Shown: positions 1 through 7,665, counted from the stretch's first letter. The stretch is DNA of 9,747 nt from an uncultured Eubacteriales bacterium (GCA_900554225.1 USGH01000087.1:1-9747); one strand, 5' to 3'. Made by a program: numbers and translations. Notes: a model not told the origin generated them from the sequence alone.

Positions 1-606
1 GTTTGTGTAGTACCGCCGCGCATCGTCCACGCACTCGGTCATAAACGGTACTTCATCCGCGAAGATATTTCCGCCGAGCGCACCGAATGTACCGAACGCG
101 TCTGCGGAGAACAGCACCTTTTCCGTCGTTTCATACGTCACCATGACCTCCGGCCAGTGAACCATCGGAGCCATCACAAACGTGAAGCGATGGGAGCCTG
201 TGTCGAGGGTATCGCCCTCCTTGACGAGCTGCGTGTGCAGGGAAGCGGCGAAATCGGTGCCGAAAAACTGCTCGATCATGGTGCGCGTTTTGGCATTGCA
301 GACGACGGTCGCTTCCGGATGGAGACGAACGACCTCGGCAAGGGTTGCGGCGTGATCCGGCTCCATGTGGTTGACGATGACGAAATCCAGCGGTCTGTCG
401 GCGAGAAGATGGTCTAAATTTTCAAAAAACACCTCGGAAACGGCGCGATCCACGGTATCCAGAAGAACGGTCCTGGCACCGGTCACGAGATACGCGTTGT
501 AGGATACGCCGCGCGGGATCGGATATACGTTCTCAAACAGCGCAAGCCGTCTGTCGTTGCCGCCGATCCAGAAAATGTCGTGTGTCACGGGGATGCAGTT
601 GTGCAT
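1..606 (-). CDS. fprA: FprA-type flavodiiron protein, N-terminal part (partial)
   Basis: The frame reads from an ATG at 606-604 and runs off the window at base 1, giving 202 residues of an expected total of roughly 400. The visible part is the metallo-beta-lactamase-like diiron domain. The motif NHMEPDHA (residues 79-86) supplies H80, E82, D84 and H85; H150 lies in MVHWPEV and D169 in SADAFG, matching the spacing of the diiron ligands in A-type flavoproteins. The missing C-terminal half should hold the last histidine ligand and a flavodoxin-like FMN domain. Known family role: cytoplasmic four-electron reduction of O2 to water, or of NO to N2O, protecting anaerobes. A strong AGGAGG (613-618) lies 6 nt before the start, which fixes the start codon. 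The gene is alone on its side of a divergent intergenic region, with its own consensus promoter. The family assignment is firm; whether O2 or NO is the substrate cannot be read from this half. Confidence 0.93.
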   Translation of the reverse strand, partial: MHNCIPVTHDIFWIGGNDRRLALFENVYPIPRGVSYNAYLVTGARTVLLDTVDRAVSEVFFENLDHLLADRPLDFVIVNHMEPDHAATLAEVVRLHPEATVVCNAKTRTMIEQFFGTDFAASLHTQLVKEGDTLDTGSHRFTFVMAPMVHWPEVMVTYETTEKVLFSADAFGTFGALGGNIFADEVPFMTECVDDARRYYTN

Positions 607-612
607 GAAATA

Positions 613-618
613 CCTCCT
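613..618 (-). promoter_or_regulatory. Ribosome binding site of fprA
   Basis: On the minus strand a perfect AGGAGG stands 6 nt upstream of the ATG at 606. It settles the start codon of the flavodiiron protein gene. Confidence 0.9.
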
Positions 619-645
619 GTAATTCCTACTTGCTTTGTTGGTATT

Positions 646-674
646 ATTGTAGCATACGCACTGCGGATTGTCAA
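646..674 (-). promoter_or_regulatory. Sigma-A promoter of fprA
   Basis: On the minus strand TTGACA (674-669) and TACAAT (651-646) are separated by exactly 17 bp. An extended -10 element, TATGC, directly precedes the -10 box. This is close to full consensus. Transcription should start near 639, giving a leader of about 33 nt. An imperfect dyad (TACTTGC/TACCAAC type, 627-643) overlaps the expected start and could be an operator; that is inference. Confidence 0.9.
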
Positions 675-967
675 GGGGGAAACGGAAGTTTGCCGGAGGG
701 ATTTTCCATACCCGGTTTTGGATCCGTTTGCCGGCAGGACTGGCGCACCTTCTAAAGAAAGGCGTATGCGGTGTCTGGGGGCAGGGAAGGAAAAATAGAA
801 ATGGATACGTACAATATCGGCAGTATTCCGAATCTCTATGCAGTGCGGGAAGCCAAAAAGAAATGCATATGGCATAGGACGCTTTGCGCGTTTTGCGGGA
901 ATACGGGCGAAAAGCAGCCGCTCTGTGCCGTCATCCCGGTATTGGCGCGTTTTTTTAGCCAGAATAC
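675..967. other. Gene-poor divergent intergenic region
   Basis: This stretch lies between the outward-facing promoters of fprA (minus) and the glycosidase-like gene (plus). The only noticeable open frame on the plus strand is a 56-codon one beginning at 801 (MDTYNIGSIPN...). It has a weak purine-rich stretch (AAGGA) upstream and a cysteine-containing segment (LCAFCG), but no recognisable family. An imperfect hairpin (900-907 with 935-943) followed by seven T (950-956) could be a weak terminator on the plus strand, but it lies inside that open frame. I see no supported gene here. Confidence 0.5.
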
Positions 968-996
968 TTGAAAATCCCTGTCGGGTGTGCTATAAT
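968..996 (+). promoter_or_regulatory. Sigma-A promoter of the glycosidase-like gene
   Basis: TTGAAA (968-973), a 17-bp spacer and a perfect TATAAT (991-996) are present, with an extended TGTGC immediately before the -10 box. Transcription should begin near 1003, which leaves an unusually long leader of about 147 nt before the ATG at 1150. Confidence 0.9.
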
Positions 997-1002
997 GAAA
1001 TA

Positions 1003-1149
1003 GAACAAAATGTCGAATTGTGGGAAACGCAGCATACGCCTCCCCATGAAAGTGGTCAGCGCGCGGTAGGAACGGATAATCCGCAGAAAATGCCGCATCC
1101 CAGGCGAGCCTTCGCATCTGTATCCCCGTCCCCAAGAAAGGATTTTTAT
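1003..1149 (+). other. Long 5' leader of the glycosidase-like gene
   Basis: Between the promoter and the start codon are about 147 nt with several possible short hairpins. One is CCAT-GAAA-GTGG near 1044, one is CGGA-TAA-TCCG near 1074, and one is GCGA-GCCT-TCGC near 1107. I do not recognise any named riboswitch or T-box consensus. A 19-codon open frame beginning at 1010 has no ribosome binding site. Regulation in the leader is possible but unproven. Confidence 0.4.
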
Positions 1150-3081
1150 ATGAAGCAAATTGAAACATGGCAGAGACCGAAAACCTCCAGAGTCTATCTG
1201 CATCCGTATGGTTCCGAACGACTGGTCATGATCCAGCCCGACATGAAAATCGTCGATCTTGATCTGCGCTATAACGGCTGGCACTACAATTTGCCCGGCT
1301 TCGGCGCGCATCTTGTGTTCGGAAAAGAACCGGGCGATGCCGATATGGAGCTGACCGAATGGAAGAAGCCGGAAGACGGTCTGCCGATCTATACACTGTA
1401 CAACGTCGATCCCGACAACGGCTGCAAGATCCGTATGACGGCGTTCTGTGATACAAACCGGAAGCCCGCAACGTACTGCGAGGTCCAGATCACCAATCCG
1501 CATAACGAAACCGCAAGCGGCACCCTCGGCATTCTTCCGCGCTGGTCGTCGATGGATCACTACCTCACCGGCCTCCACGATACCGGATACGAGCCCTACG
1601 ACTGCAACATCCGCCAATGGTACCTCTGCTGGCTGAATCCGTTTGCCCCCACCGCCGCCGATCCGCTGACTGCCAGAGACCAGAACGGGTACGGTGCGCT
1701 TCGGATCCTCTCCTACGATGAGGTGGGCAGCATCAAGTGGATCTCGCGCAATGAGCAGAAGAATCGCTTTAAGGCGCACGATTACTATCGCTACGACTAC
1801 ACCATCGCCGCCGGAGAATCCGCGACCATTCGCTTTGTCCTGCGTAAGGATTCTACGGAGGGCGCAAAATCCTATATGGACGCACTGTGCGAAATGACTG
1901 CGTTCTGGCAGAATGTGCAGAGTCAGGTTCGTCTGCTCCCGAATGCAGAGGGCAAGCTGACGGAAAATATGTTCCGCCAGAATATCACCGTCATGCTTCA
2001 GATGATGCAGCGGTACGAAAATTCCGTCGATCCCGACATGATCTTCGCAAGACAGGGCGACGTCGGCAGATTCATCTGGATCTGGGAAGCGGTTCACTTC
2101 CTGACCCTCCTCGACCGCGTGGGATTGTCCGCCTATGTTACCGATGCGTATCGGATGTTCTTCAAGCTGTGGCAAAAGCAGGACGGCGACGAAAAGGGAC
2201 GGCTTGACAATCCGTATGTGCGCTGGGACAATACGAACGGTTCCTGCCTCGCGGGTCTGTCCTATCACCTCATGACCGTGAACGATCCCGCACTCTTCGC
2301 CGAATTCCACGACAAAATGAACCTCGCACTCCAGTATATCCAGTACCGTCGTTCGCTCGCTACCGATAAGGAGGTCAAGGGACTGTTCTCGTCCGGTCAG
2401 GCATCCGACTGGGGCGAAATTGGTCAGCATTGGACCTACACCGACGCTGTGAACGCCTATGGACTCGGGATCATGGCAAAGTGCTACGAGCAGTTTGATG
2501 CACCGGACGCCAGGGAAATCCGCGAAATCTATACGGAATATCACAACATTCTGATGGATATTCAGGATACATTTGCCAAGGAGCATCACGGCGAACACGC
2601 GTATAATATGCCGCATATCCTCGGCGTACCGTTTGAGGACAGCTACAACCACTGCTTCTACACCGATGGCGCACCGTATCTGCTGCTGCTGGACATCATG
2701 GATCCGCATTCCGAGTTGTTCGAGCAGATGGAGAACTTCTATCGTGAGACCGGCTTCCTCGACGATGAACACGGACTGTCCGCGATCATGACCAACGATG
2801 CCTGCGGTGCAGACGGTCTGTACGGTCATGTGTACTATACCGGTGTGGCGGAACCGTGCTGGATCCATGCCTGGATGGAGCGCGGCGAAACGGAAAAAGC
2901 GGATAAATATGCAAACGGCATCCTGCGCTACGGTGTAACGCCTGAGTTTATGGTGTCCGAGCGGTATTCCTCCGTCGATCCGTGGTTCACCCCGTGGCAG
3001 CCGAATGCTTCCGGTGCCGGTCGGCTGGATCACTTCCTCCTCAACTACTACGGCGAACGCAAGGTAGACGACGCGGAGTGA
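1150..3081 (+). CDS. Putative (alpha/alpha)6-barrel glycoside hydrolase, cytoplasmic
   Basis: The protein has 643 residues. The reading frame stays open upstream to 838, but the ATG at 1150 is preferred: it has AAGAAAGGA just upstream and lies downstream of a consensus promoter at 968-996, which falls inside the longer frame. There is no signal peptide or membrane segment, so it should act in the cytoplasm on imported or intracellular sugars. The first 250 residues or so look like a beta-rich domain. The rest is helical and aromatic-rich, with motifs typical of six-hairpin glycosidases: QGDVGRFIWIWEAVHF (302-317), SDWGEIGQHW (419-428), and a C-terminal region near PWQPNASGAGRLDHF. E313, D420 and E423 are candidate catalytic acids, by inference only. 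I cannot fix the GH family or substrate; a phosphorylase of the GH94 type is an alternative. It is monocistronic, with its own promoter and terminator and no transporter gene adjacent. Confidence 0.8.
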   Translation: MKQIETWQRPKTSRVYLHPYGSERLVMIQPDMKIVDLDLRYNGWHYNLPGFGAHLVFGKEPGDADMELTEWKKPEDGLPIYTLYNVDPDNGCKIRMTAFCDTNRKPATYCEVQITNPHNETASGTLGILPRWSSMDHYLTGLHDTGYEPYDCNIRQWYLCWLNPFAPTAADPLTARDQNGYGALRILSYDEVGSIKWISRNEQKNRFKAHDYYRYDYTIAAGESATIRFVLRKDSTEGAKSYMDALCEMTAFWQNVQSQVRLLPNAEGKLTENMFRQNITVMLQMMQRYENSVDPDMIFARQGDVGRFIWIWEAVHFLTLLDRVGLSAYVTDAYRMFFKLWQKQDGDEKGRLDNPYVRWDNTNGSCLAGLSYHLMTVNDPALFAEFHDKMNLALQYIQYRRSLATDKEVKGLFSSGQASDWGEIGQHWTYTDAVNAYGLGIMAKCYEQFDAPDAREIREIYTEYHNILMDIQDTFAKEHHGEHAYNMPHILGVPFEDSYNHCFYTDGAPYLLLLDIMDPHSELFEQMENFYRETGFLDDEHGLSAIMTNDACGADGLYGHVYYTGVAEPCWIHAWMERGETEKADKYANGILRYGVTPEFMVSERYSSVDPWFTPWQPNASGAGRLDHFLLNYYGERKVDDAE

Positions 3082-3098
3082 TCGCGCCAAAATGAGAG

Positions 3099-3149
3099 AA
3101 TCCCCCGGTGGATGTGGCAGAAAATGTGCATATCCGCGGGGGATTTTTT
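3099..3149 (+). terminator. Rho-independent terminator of the glycosidase-like gene
   Basis: A 9-bp perfect stem (AATCCCCCG at 3099-3107 pairing with CGGGGGATT at 3137-3145) runs into a run of six T (3144-3149). It begins 17 nt after the stop codon. Additional GGAT/ATCC pairing inside the loop may extend the stem. Confidence 0.9.
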
Positions 3150-3459
3150 GCCGTTGTATGGGGAGGGAGGCGTGAATATATACGCACAAATAATGTATGA
3201 ATAACCAGAGAGAAGCGGCAGTATTGCTGTTCCCGCGTGAGAATTGTAGGACCCGGCGAGGAGGAAAATGAAAGGGAAGTGAGAAGATATACAGGAATAC
3301 TGTATAAAGTACCAAACGAAGGATGCACATTAGGCGGATAGAAAATCGGCTTTGGAACGTTGGAAGCGCAACTATGGATTTGCGTGATACGGGCGAAGCG
3401 GAAACTATTGAATAAAATGAAAATCATGCAGGCAGGATTGCCAAATCTCCAAAAAGCAC
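3150..3459. other. Gene-poor intergenic region with an inverted repeat
   Basis: No convincing gene is visible on either strand. A good Shine-Dalgarno-like GAGGAGG followed by ATG (3268-3270) opens a frame of only four codons. The one distinctive element is the perfect dyad at 3288-3306. The stretch could be a decayed gene or the leader of an RNA; nothing in it lets me decide. Confidence 0.5.
3288..3306. repeat. Perfect 19-bp inverted repeat (operator-like)
   Basis: Half-sites TATACAG and CTGTATA are perfectly complementary around the 5-bp centre GAATA. Size and symmetry fit a dimeric repressor site, but the regulator is unknown and no promoter is obvious next to it. The nearest downstream promoter starts about 150 bp away (3460). 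Confidence 0.45.
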
Positions 3460-3488
3460 TTGTGCATAACGGTAAAATGTGGTATACT
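3460..3488 (+). promoter_or_regulatory. Promoter of the NYN-helicase unit
   Basis: TTGTGC (3460-3465), a 17-bp spacer and TATACT (3483-3488) with an extended TGTGG before the -10. A small dyad, GTATA-CTA-TATAC (3482-3494), overlaps the -10 box. Transcription from near 3495 leaves a leader of about 75 nt. The open frame reaches back across this promoter, which argues that translation starts later, at 3571. Confidence 0.75.
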
Positions 3489-3570
3489 ATATACGGAGAT
3501 ACTTCCCGTTGCTCGATTTGACGGCGCGGGGGAGAATATACAAAAATTCAAAACAGAACGGAGTGATATT

Positions 3571-4383
3571 GTGCGTTTGCTGCAGAAGCTGCGAGAGTTG
3601 TTTTTGCCAAAGCGAAAATCTGCGGCGGCATTTGTCGATTATGAGTATTGGTTTTATTCCATGCGAAATCTCTTCCATATTGATCCCGATCCAAAGAAGT
3701 GGATCGAGGAGGTGCGCGCGCAGTATTCTGTAAAGGATATATATATTTACGCAGATTTTGGCTCGAATGGGATGGCAGAAAGCAAAAAAATAGTGCAGGA
3801 ATTGGATTGTACCGTCGTCGATACCGCGGATGAATCGACGTATCGGCGCAAGGACATGACGGATTTTGTCATGCTGGACGCAATTTATCAGTCGGTGAAC
3901 GAGCTGCCGGCCATCGATACATACATTTTGTTTACCGGGGACGGCCATTTTCAATCCGTGGCGCGGTATCTGAAGGAAAGAAAGAAAAAAACCGTGATCC
4001 TGTATGGAATTCTCGATTCGGTGAGCAAAAGATTGCAGGAAGAGGTCACGGAATGTAAGTTTTTGCCGAATTCCGCGGTCCGGGAGGCGGTGTATCGCCG
4101 AATGATTGTGGAAAATTTTGCCTATATTGCCGACAAGAGCCATATTTATCCGACCTTCAAGGGAACCGTCGACGCGGTAAGCCGGAAATACGCGGTGGAT
4201 TACGAGGAAATTCAGCGTGTGATGCGAAAAATGATCGAAGAAGGCTACGTCGTGCGGCGGGATTATTACGTGGAGTTCCGCAAAACGATCAAAATCATCG
4301 CGCCAGCGTGGGATAAGCTCATCGAGGGCGGCTATTGGGACCCGGAAAACCAGCGCGCACTGGAAAAGGTCGCTGGTGAATGA
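3571..4383 (+). CDS. NYN (LabA/PIN-like) nuclease-domain protein with C-terminal winged-helix-like region
   Basis: The GTG at 3571 is chosen because GGAG (3560-3563) lies 7 nt upstream and the promoter ends at 3488; this gives 270 residues. After a basic N-terminus (LPKRK), residues 18-165 form a NYN domain: AAFVDYEYW (D23 and E25), a middle acidic segment KDMTDFVMLDAIY (D95, D98, D103), and FTGDGHFQSVARYL (D124). These acidic residues sit where PIN/NYN nucleases bind metal ions. Residues 170-250 are helical and end in EEGYVVRRDYYV, resembling a winged helix that could bind nucleic acid. NYN family members are metal-dependent, mostly RNA-directed, nucleases; the actual substrate here is unknown. 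The helicase gene follows 80 nt downstream on the same strand with no terminator between, so co-transcription is likely. The family call is firm; the role is open. Confidence 0.85.
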   Translation: MRLLQKLRELFLPKRKSAAAFVDYEYWFYSMRNLFHIDPDPKKWIEEVRAQYSVKDIYIYADFGSNGMAESKKIVQELDCTVVDTADESTYRRKDMTDFVMLDAIYQSVNELPAIDTYILFTGDGHFQSVARYLKERKKKTVILYGILDSVSKRLQEEVTECKFLPNSAVREAVYRRMIVENFAYIADKSHIYPTFKGTVDAVSRKYAVDYEEIQRVMRKMIEEGYVVRRDYYVEFRKTIKIIAPAWDKLIEGGYWDPENQRALEKVAGE

Positions 4384-4463
4384 ATATACATATATGCTGA
4401 GGTAAATGGAGCGACAACCGGGGTGAGACAGAGCGGGATGTCGTGCGAAGGAGAACGTGCGCT
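4384..4463 (+). other. NYN-helicase intergenic spacer
   Basis: The 80-nt gap has no T-tailed hairpin and no recognisable promoter. The helicase ribosome binding site AAGGAG is at 4448-4453, 10 nt from the ATG at 4464. This supports one transcript for both genes. Confidence 0.55.
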
Positions 4464-7400
4464 ATGCAAAATATATTCAAAAATCTGAATACGCAGCAGA
4501 TCGAAGCGACCACGGCGACAGAGGGCTATGTCCGCATCATTGCAGGAGCCGGCTCCGGAAAGACAAAGACGCTTACGCATCGTTACGCCTATCTTGTGAA
4601 CGCCGCGGGTATCCATCCGGGAAACATTTTGTGCGTGACCTTTACCGCTAAAGCTGCCGGGGAGATGAAACGGCGTGTCCGTGCCCTTGTCGGGGAGGGC
4701 TGCGACAATAGCCTGATCACGACGTATCATGGGTTTTGTGTGCGTGTGCTCCGTGAGGATATCCACCACCTCCTCTATCCGCAGTCGTTCGGCATATTGG
4801 ACGAGGGCGATCAGAAGAAGATTCTCGAGGAGATCTACGGCGAGCTGGAGATCAAGCTGGATCGGGCGACGTTTGAGAAAATACTGGATAAAATCCACAA
4901 ATTGAAGTCGGATGAAAGCTATGTGCTGCCGCTTTTGCAAGACGATGTCCACGCCATTCCGATTCAGGGAGACGAGACGGAGCAGGAGGTGATCCGGCGG
5001 TATCTCGCGCGGCAGAAGAAGGTTTTCGGACTGGATTTTGACGATCTGATCGCGTTCACGTTCACTCTGTTTGCCCGGTATCCGGAGACGCGGGACAAAT
5101 GGGAGCAGCGACTATACTATATAGAGGTCGATGAATTTCAGGATTCGTCGCGTCGGGAGCTGCGGCTATTGCAGATTCTGTCGGCGGCACACCAAAACCT
5201 GTTCGTGGTGGGGGATCCGGACCAGAATATATACGAATGGCGCGGCGCGGATGTGTCGATACTGGTGAATTTTGACGAGCAATTTCCAGGCGCACAGACG
5301 ATCTTTCTCAATCGCAATTACCGTTCCTCGGCAAACATTCTGCGCGTCGCCAACACCCTGATCGATCACAACCGGAACCGCATCAAAAAATCCCTGTACA
5401 CAACGGATCCGAACGGAGAGGCGGTGATCCACTGCCATGCGAAAAGCGAACGGGAGGAGGGCGCGTTTTTAAGCGGAGAGATCGCGAAGCTGCACAAAAG
5501 CGGCACGGCATACAAGGATATGGCGATCCTCTATCGTGCGGGATTTGTGTCGCGCTTTGTGGAACAGGCGTTGATGCAGGCGAACATTCCGTATACCCTG
5601 TACGGCAGCACACGGTTCTACGATCGGATGGAGATCCGGGATGCGCTCGCGTATCTGTCCCTGGTGAATGGAGACGACGATCTGGCATTGGAACGCGTGA
5701 TCAACGTACCCAAGCGGCAATTTGGACGGGCAAAGCTGCAAAAGCTGAAGCTGCTCGCGTCCGAGCGGGGGACGACGCTGTGGGAAACGCTCAAGCAAAG
5801 CCAAAAGGAATTTCCAAACACAAGGATCGCGCCGCTGCTCGAAACGATTGAGGAGCTGCGCAGTCGAAAAAACGGAATGACACCGTCGGCGATCCTGGAT
5901 GAGGTGCTGACAAAATCCGGGTATGAGCAGTACATTCGGGAAAACGGCAGCATGGAGCGGCTGGACAACCTCGCGGAATTGAAGCGGACGACGGTGGCAC
6001 GAGAGCGCGATTGGGGCGAAGCATACCCGCTCGACCTGTATTTGCAGCAAATCGCCGTGGAATCGGCGGAGCGTGAGGAAGAACCGGATGCGGTACGCCT
6101 GATGACGATCCACGCCGCGAAGGGACTCGAATTTCCCGTTTGCTTTGTCTGCGGTATGTCAGAGGGGATTTTTCCTTCGGCGCGGACCCTGGAGGAACGG
6201 AAAGAAGCGGGGCTTGAGGAGGAGCGGCGGCTTTGCTTTGTTGCGCTGACCCGTGCCATGCGTCGGCTCTACGTGACGGAATCTGAGGGAACGTCGATCG
6301 GACAGGGAAAATCCGCCGTAAAAAGACCGTCGCGATTCCTGTTTGAAATGGGGGAAGAAAATTACACGCGCATGGGGACGATCCCGAAGGAACTGTATCC
6401 CGGTGCGGAGAAACAGGAAGAAGGCGGCGAGACGGATCCCCATGTGCGCAAGATCGGAGATGTGGTACAGCACGCCGTTTTCGGTCGCGGTATCGTCACG
6501 GGAATGGATGGGCAGCGGCGCGTCTATGAGATCCTATTTGAAAACGGCGCGACCCGTCTGGTGAGTATGGATTACGACTTCGATGCGTGGAAGGCACTGG
6601 CTGCCATGCGGGAAGAAGCTCTCCGACAGGCGAAAATGGCGGAAAACACACCGGCTGTCCCGCAAACCGATACAGAAAAATCAGGCGAATCGACGGGCGA
6701 AACGGCAGAGAAAGCGGATACTGCTGCGGAAGCAACCGCTGCTGTCGAGACAGCATATACAGAGGAGGAGCAGATTCTGCCGGGGGAATATACAGGCGGC
6801 GGGGAAGCAGACGAAATGGCAGCGGATACGGAAAAGGAAGAAAACGCACCGCAGCTTACCATACCGTATGGTGCTGTCGAAGGTGCGCCAGACAATCTGC
6901 CGGAGCCTGAACCTATGCCGGTGTGTGATCCTGTAGTCGGTATTCCGCCGGAGCCTGCGGAGCCGTCGGAAAAGCTGCCCCCCTCCCCGGAACCGGAAAA
7001 AACGAAGCCGGAGATGCCGATGCGCTACAGGAACGCGGAGTGGAACCGACCGCCGGCAGATCCCGGAGAAACCAATCTGTGGAAACGGGACGACGTGCCG
7101 CATGAAAATTGGACGTGTGTGGATGTGATCGACCTCGGCGCACCGGTCGGAACCTGTCGCATGTGCAGCAATCAGATCATCCGATATGTACACGTCATGC
7201 GCCACCCGGCGTATCCGCGGACGATCGGTGCAGGCTGCGTTTGTGCCGGACGGATGGAGGGAAATCCGGAGGCGGCGCGGGAACGGGAAAACGCGTTTAA
7301 GAATCGGCTTGCCAGACGGGAGACCTTCCTTGCCCTGCCGCGTAAAAAGAGCAGAAACGGAAACGAATATGTAAAATACCATGGAGAGATCATCACGCTG

Positions 7401-7532
7401 TATCCGGATAAATTCCGGAAAGGGCAGTGGAAGGCGATCCTGCGCGGTCAGTACACGGATTCCTGCGCCGCAAAGGAGGACGCACTTGCGGAAGCTTTCG
7501 ATATACTGGATCCGCCTGTCTTTGCAAAATAA
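4464..7532 (+). CDS. UvrD/PcrA-like superfamily 1A helicase with extra acidic linker and Cys/His-rich C-terminal domain
   Basis: The protein has 1022 residues, against about 720-770 for PcrA. All core motifs are present: Q-motif LNTQQ (8-12), Walker A AGAGSGKT (27-34), Walker B DEFQD (223-227), motif III GDPDQNIYEWRGA (250-262), motif IV NRNYRSS (283-289), motif V TIHAAKGLEF (548-557), motif VI FVALTRA (592-598). A PcrA-like C-terminal Tudor-type module follows (about 665-707, GDVVQHAVFGRGIV). Then comes a low-complexity linker rich in Glu, Pro, Ala and Thr (about 725-852) and a distinct domain (about 853-1022) with C898-x2-C901, H910, H914, C925 and C927, probably zinc-binding. Expected activity: ATP-driven 3'-5' unwinding of DNA. 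The ATG at 4464 follows AAGGAG by 10 nt. GDPDQ and YHGFCVR, in place of the usual PcrA forms GDDDQ and FHSMCVR, suggest a paralogue rather than the housekeeping PcrA. It is probably co-transcribed with the upstream NYN nuclease gene. Confidence 0.9.
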   Translation: MQNIFKNLNTQQIEATTATEGYVRIIAGAGSGKTKTLTHRYAYLVNAAGIHPGNILCVTFTAKAAGEMKRRVRALVGEGCDNSLITTYHGFCVRVLREDIHHLLYPQSFGILDEGDQKKILEEIYGELEIKLDRATFEKILDKIHKLKSDESYVLPLLQDDVHAIPIQGDETEQEVIRRYLARQKKVFGLDFDDLIAFTFTLFARYPETRDKWEQRLYYIEVDEFQDSSRRELRLLQILSAAHQNLFVVGDPDQNIYEWRGADVSILVNFDEQFPGAQTIFLNRNYRSSANILRVANTLIDHNRNRIKKSLYTTDPNGEAVIHCHAKSEREEGAFLSGEIAKLHKSGTAYKDMAILYRAGFVSRFVEQALMQANIPYTLYGSTRFYDRMEIRDALAYLSLVNGDDDLALERVINVPKRQFGRAKLQKLKLLASERGTTLWETLKQSQKEFPNTRIAPLLETIEELRSRKNGMTPSAILDEVLTKSGYEQYIRENGSMERLDNLAELKRTTVARERDWGEAYPLDLYLQQIAVESAEREEEPDAVRLMTIHAAKGLEFPVCFVCGMSEGIFPSARTLEERKEAGLEEERRLCFVALTRAMRRLYVTESEGTSIGQGKSAVKRPSRFLFEMGEENYTRMGTIPKELYPGAEKQEEGGETDPHVRKIGDVVQHAVFGRGIVTGMDGQRRVYEILFENGATRLVSMDYDFDAWKALAAMREEALRQAKMAENTPAVPQTDTEKSGESTGETAEKADTAAEATAAVETAYTEEEQILPGEYTGGGEADEMAADTEKEENAPQLTIPYGAVEGAPDNLPEPEPMPVCDPVVGIPPEPAEPSEKLPPSPEPEKTKPEMPMRYRNAEWNRPPADPGETNLWKRDDVPHENWTCVDVIDLGAPVGTCRMCSNQIIRYVHVMRHPAYPRTIGAGCVCAGRMEGNPEAARERENAFKNRLARRETFLALPRKKSRNGNEYVKYHGEIITLYPDKFRKGQWKAILRGQYTDSCAAKEDALAEAFDILDPPVFAK

Positions 7533-7576
7533 CAGCTCCTTCATCCAATTTTAAGAAAACTCTTTCCATTTCTCTA

Positions 7577-7605
7577 TGGAATCCAGACGCGCGTTGTGGT
7601 ATACT
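7577..7605 (+). promoter_or_regulatory. Extended -10 promoter of the small membrane protein gene
   Basis: TATACT (7600-7605) is preceded by TGTGG. The -35 candidate TGGAAT (7577-7582), 17 bp upstream, is poor, so the extended -10 probably carries the activity. Fourteen bases (7595-7608) are identical to the -10 region of the NYN promoter (3478-3491). A 6-bp hairpin (7564-7581, TTCCAT/ATGGAA) overlaps the -35; it lacks a T-tail and is not a terminator. Confidence 0.65.
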
Positions 7606-7665
7606 ATAGGCACAGAGAGCGAGAGAAATCCCGAAATCTACTGAGAATGATTTGGAGGAAGCAAT

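Noticed and set aside
801..971. Possible 56-residue protein with a CAFCG segment
   Set aside because: The ribosome binding site is weak, there is no family similarity I can recognise, and the frame runs over a T7 run and into the -35 box of the next promoter; left as an unproven frame.
838..1149. Upstream extension of the glycosidase-like reading frame
   Set aside because: A consensus promoter (968-996) lies inside it, the translated segment is low in family-like features, and a proper ribosome binding site precedes the ATG at 1150.
955..3330. A 791-codon open frame on the minus strand opposite the glycosidase-like gene
   Set aside because: It is antisense to a gene with a promoter, ribosome binding site, terminator and family motifs. 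Its translation has no recognisable domain and reflects codon bias of the real gene.
3460..3570. TTG start giving a longer NYN protein
   Set aside because: The TTG is the -35 box of the promoter itself, so the codon would not be transcribed; the GTG at 3571 has a ribosome binding site.
7564..7581. Hairpin after the helicase as a terminator
   Set aside because: The 6-bp stem has no T-run on the plus strand and overlaps the -35 region of the next gene's promoter.
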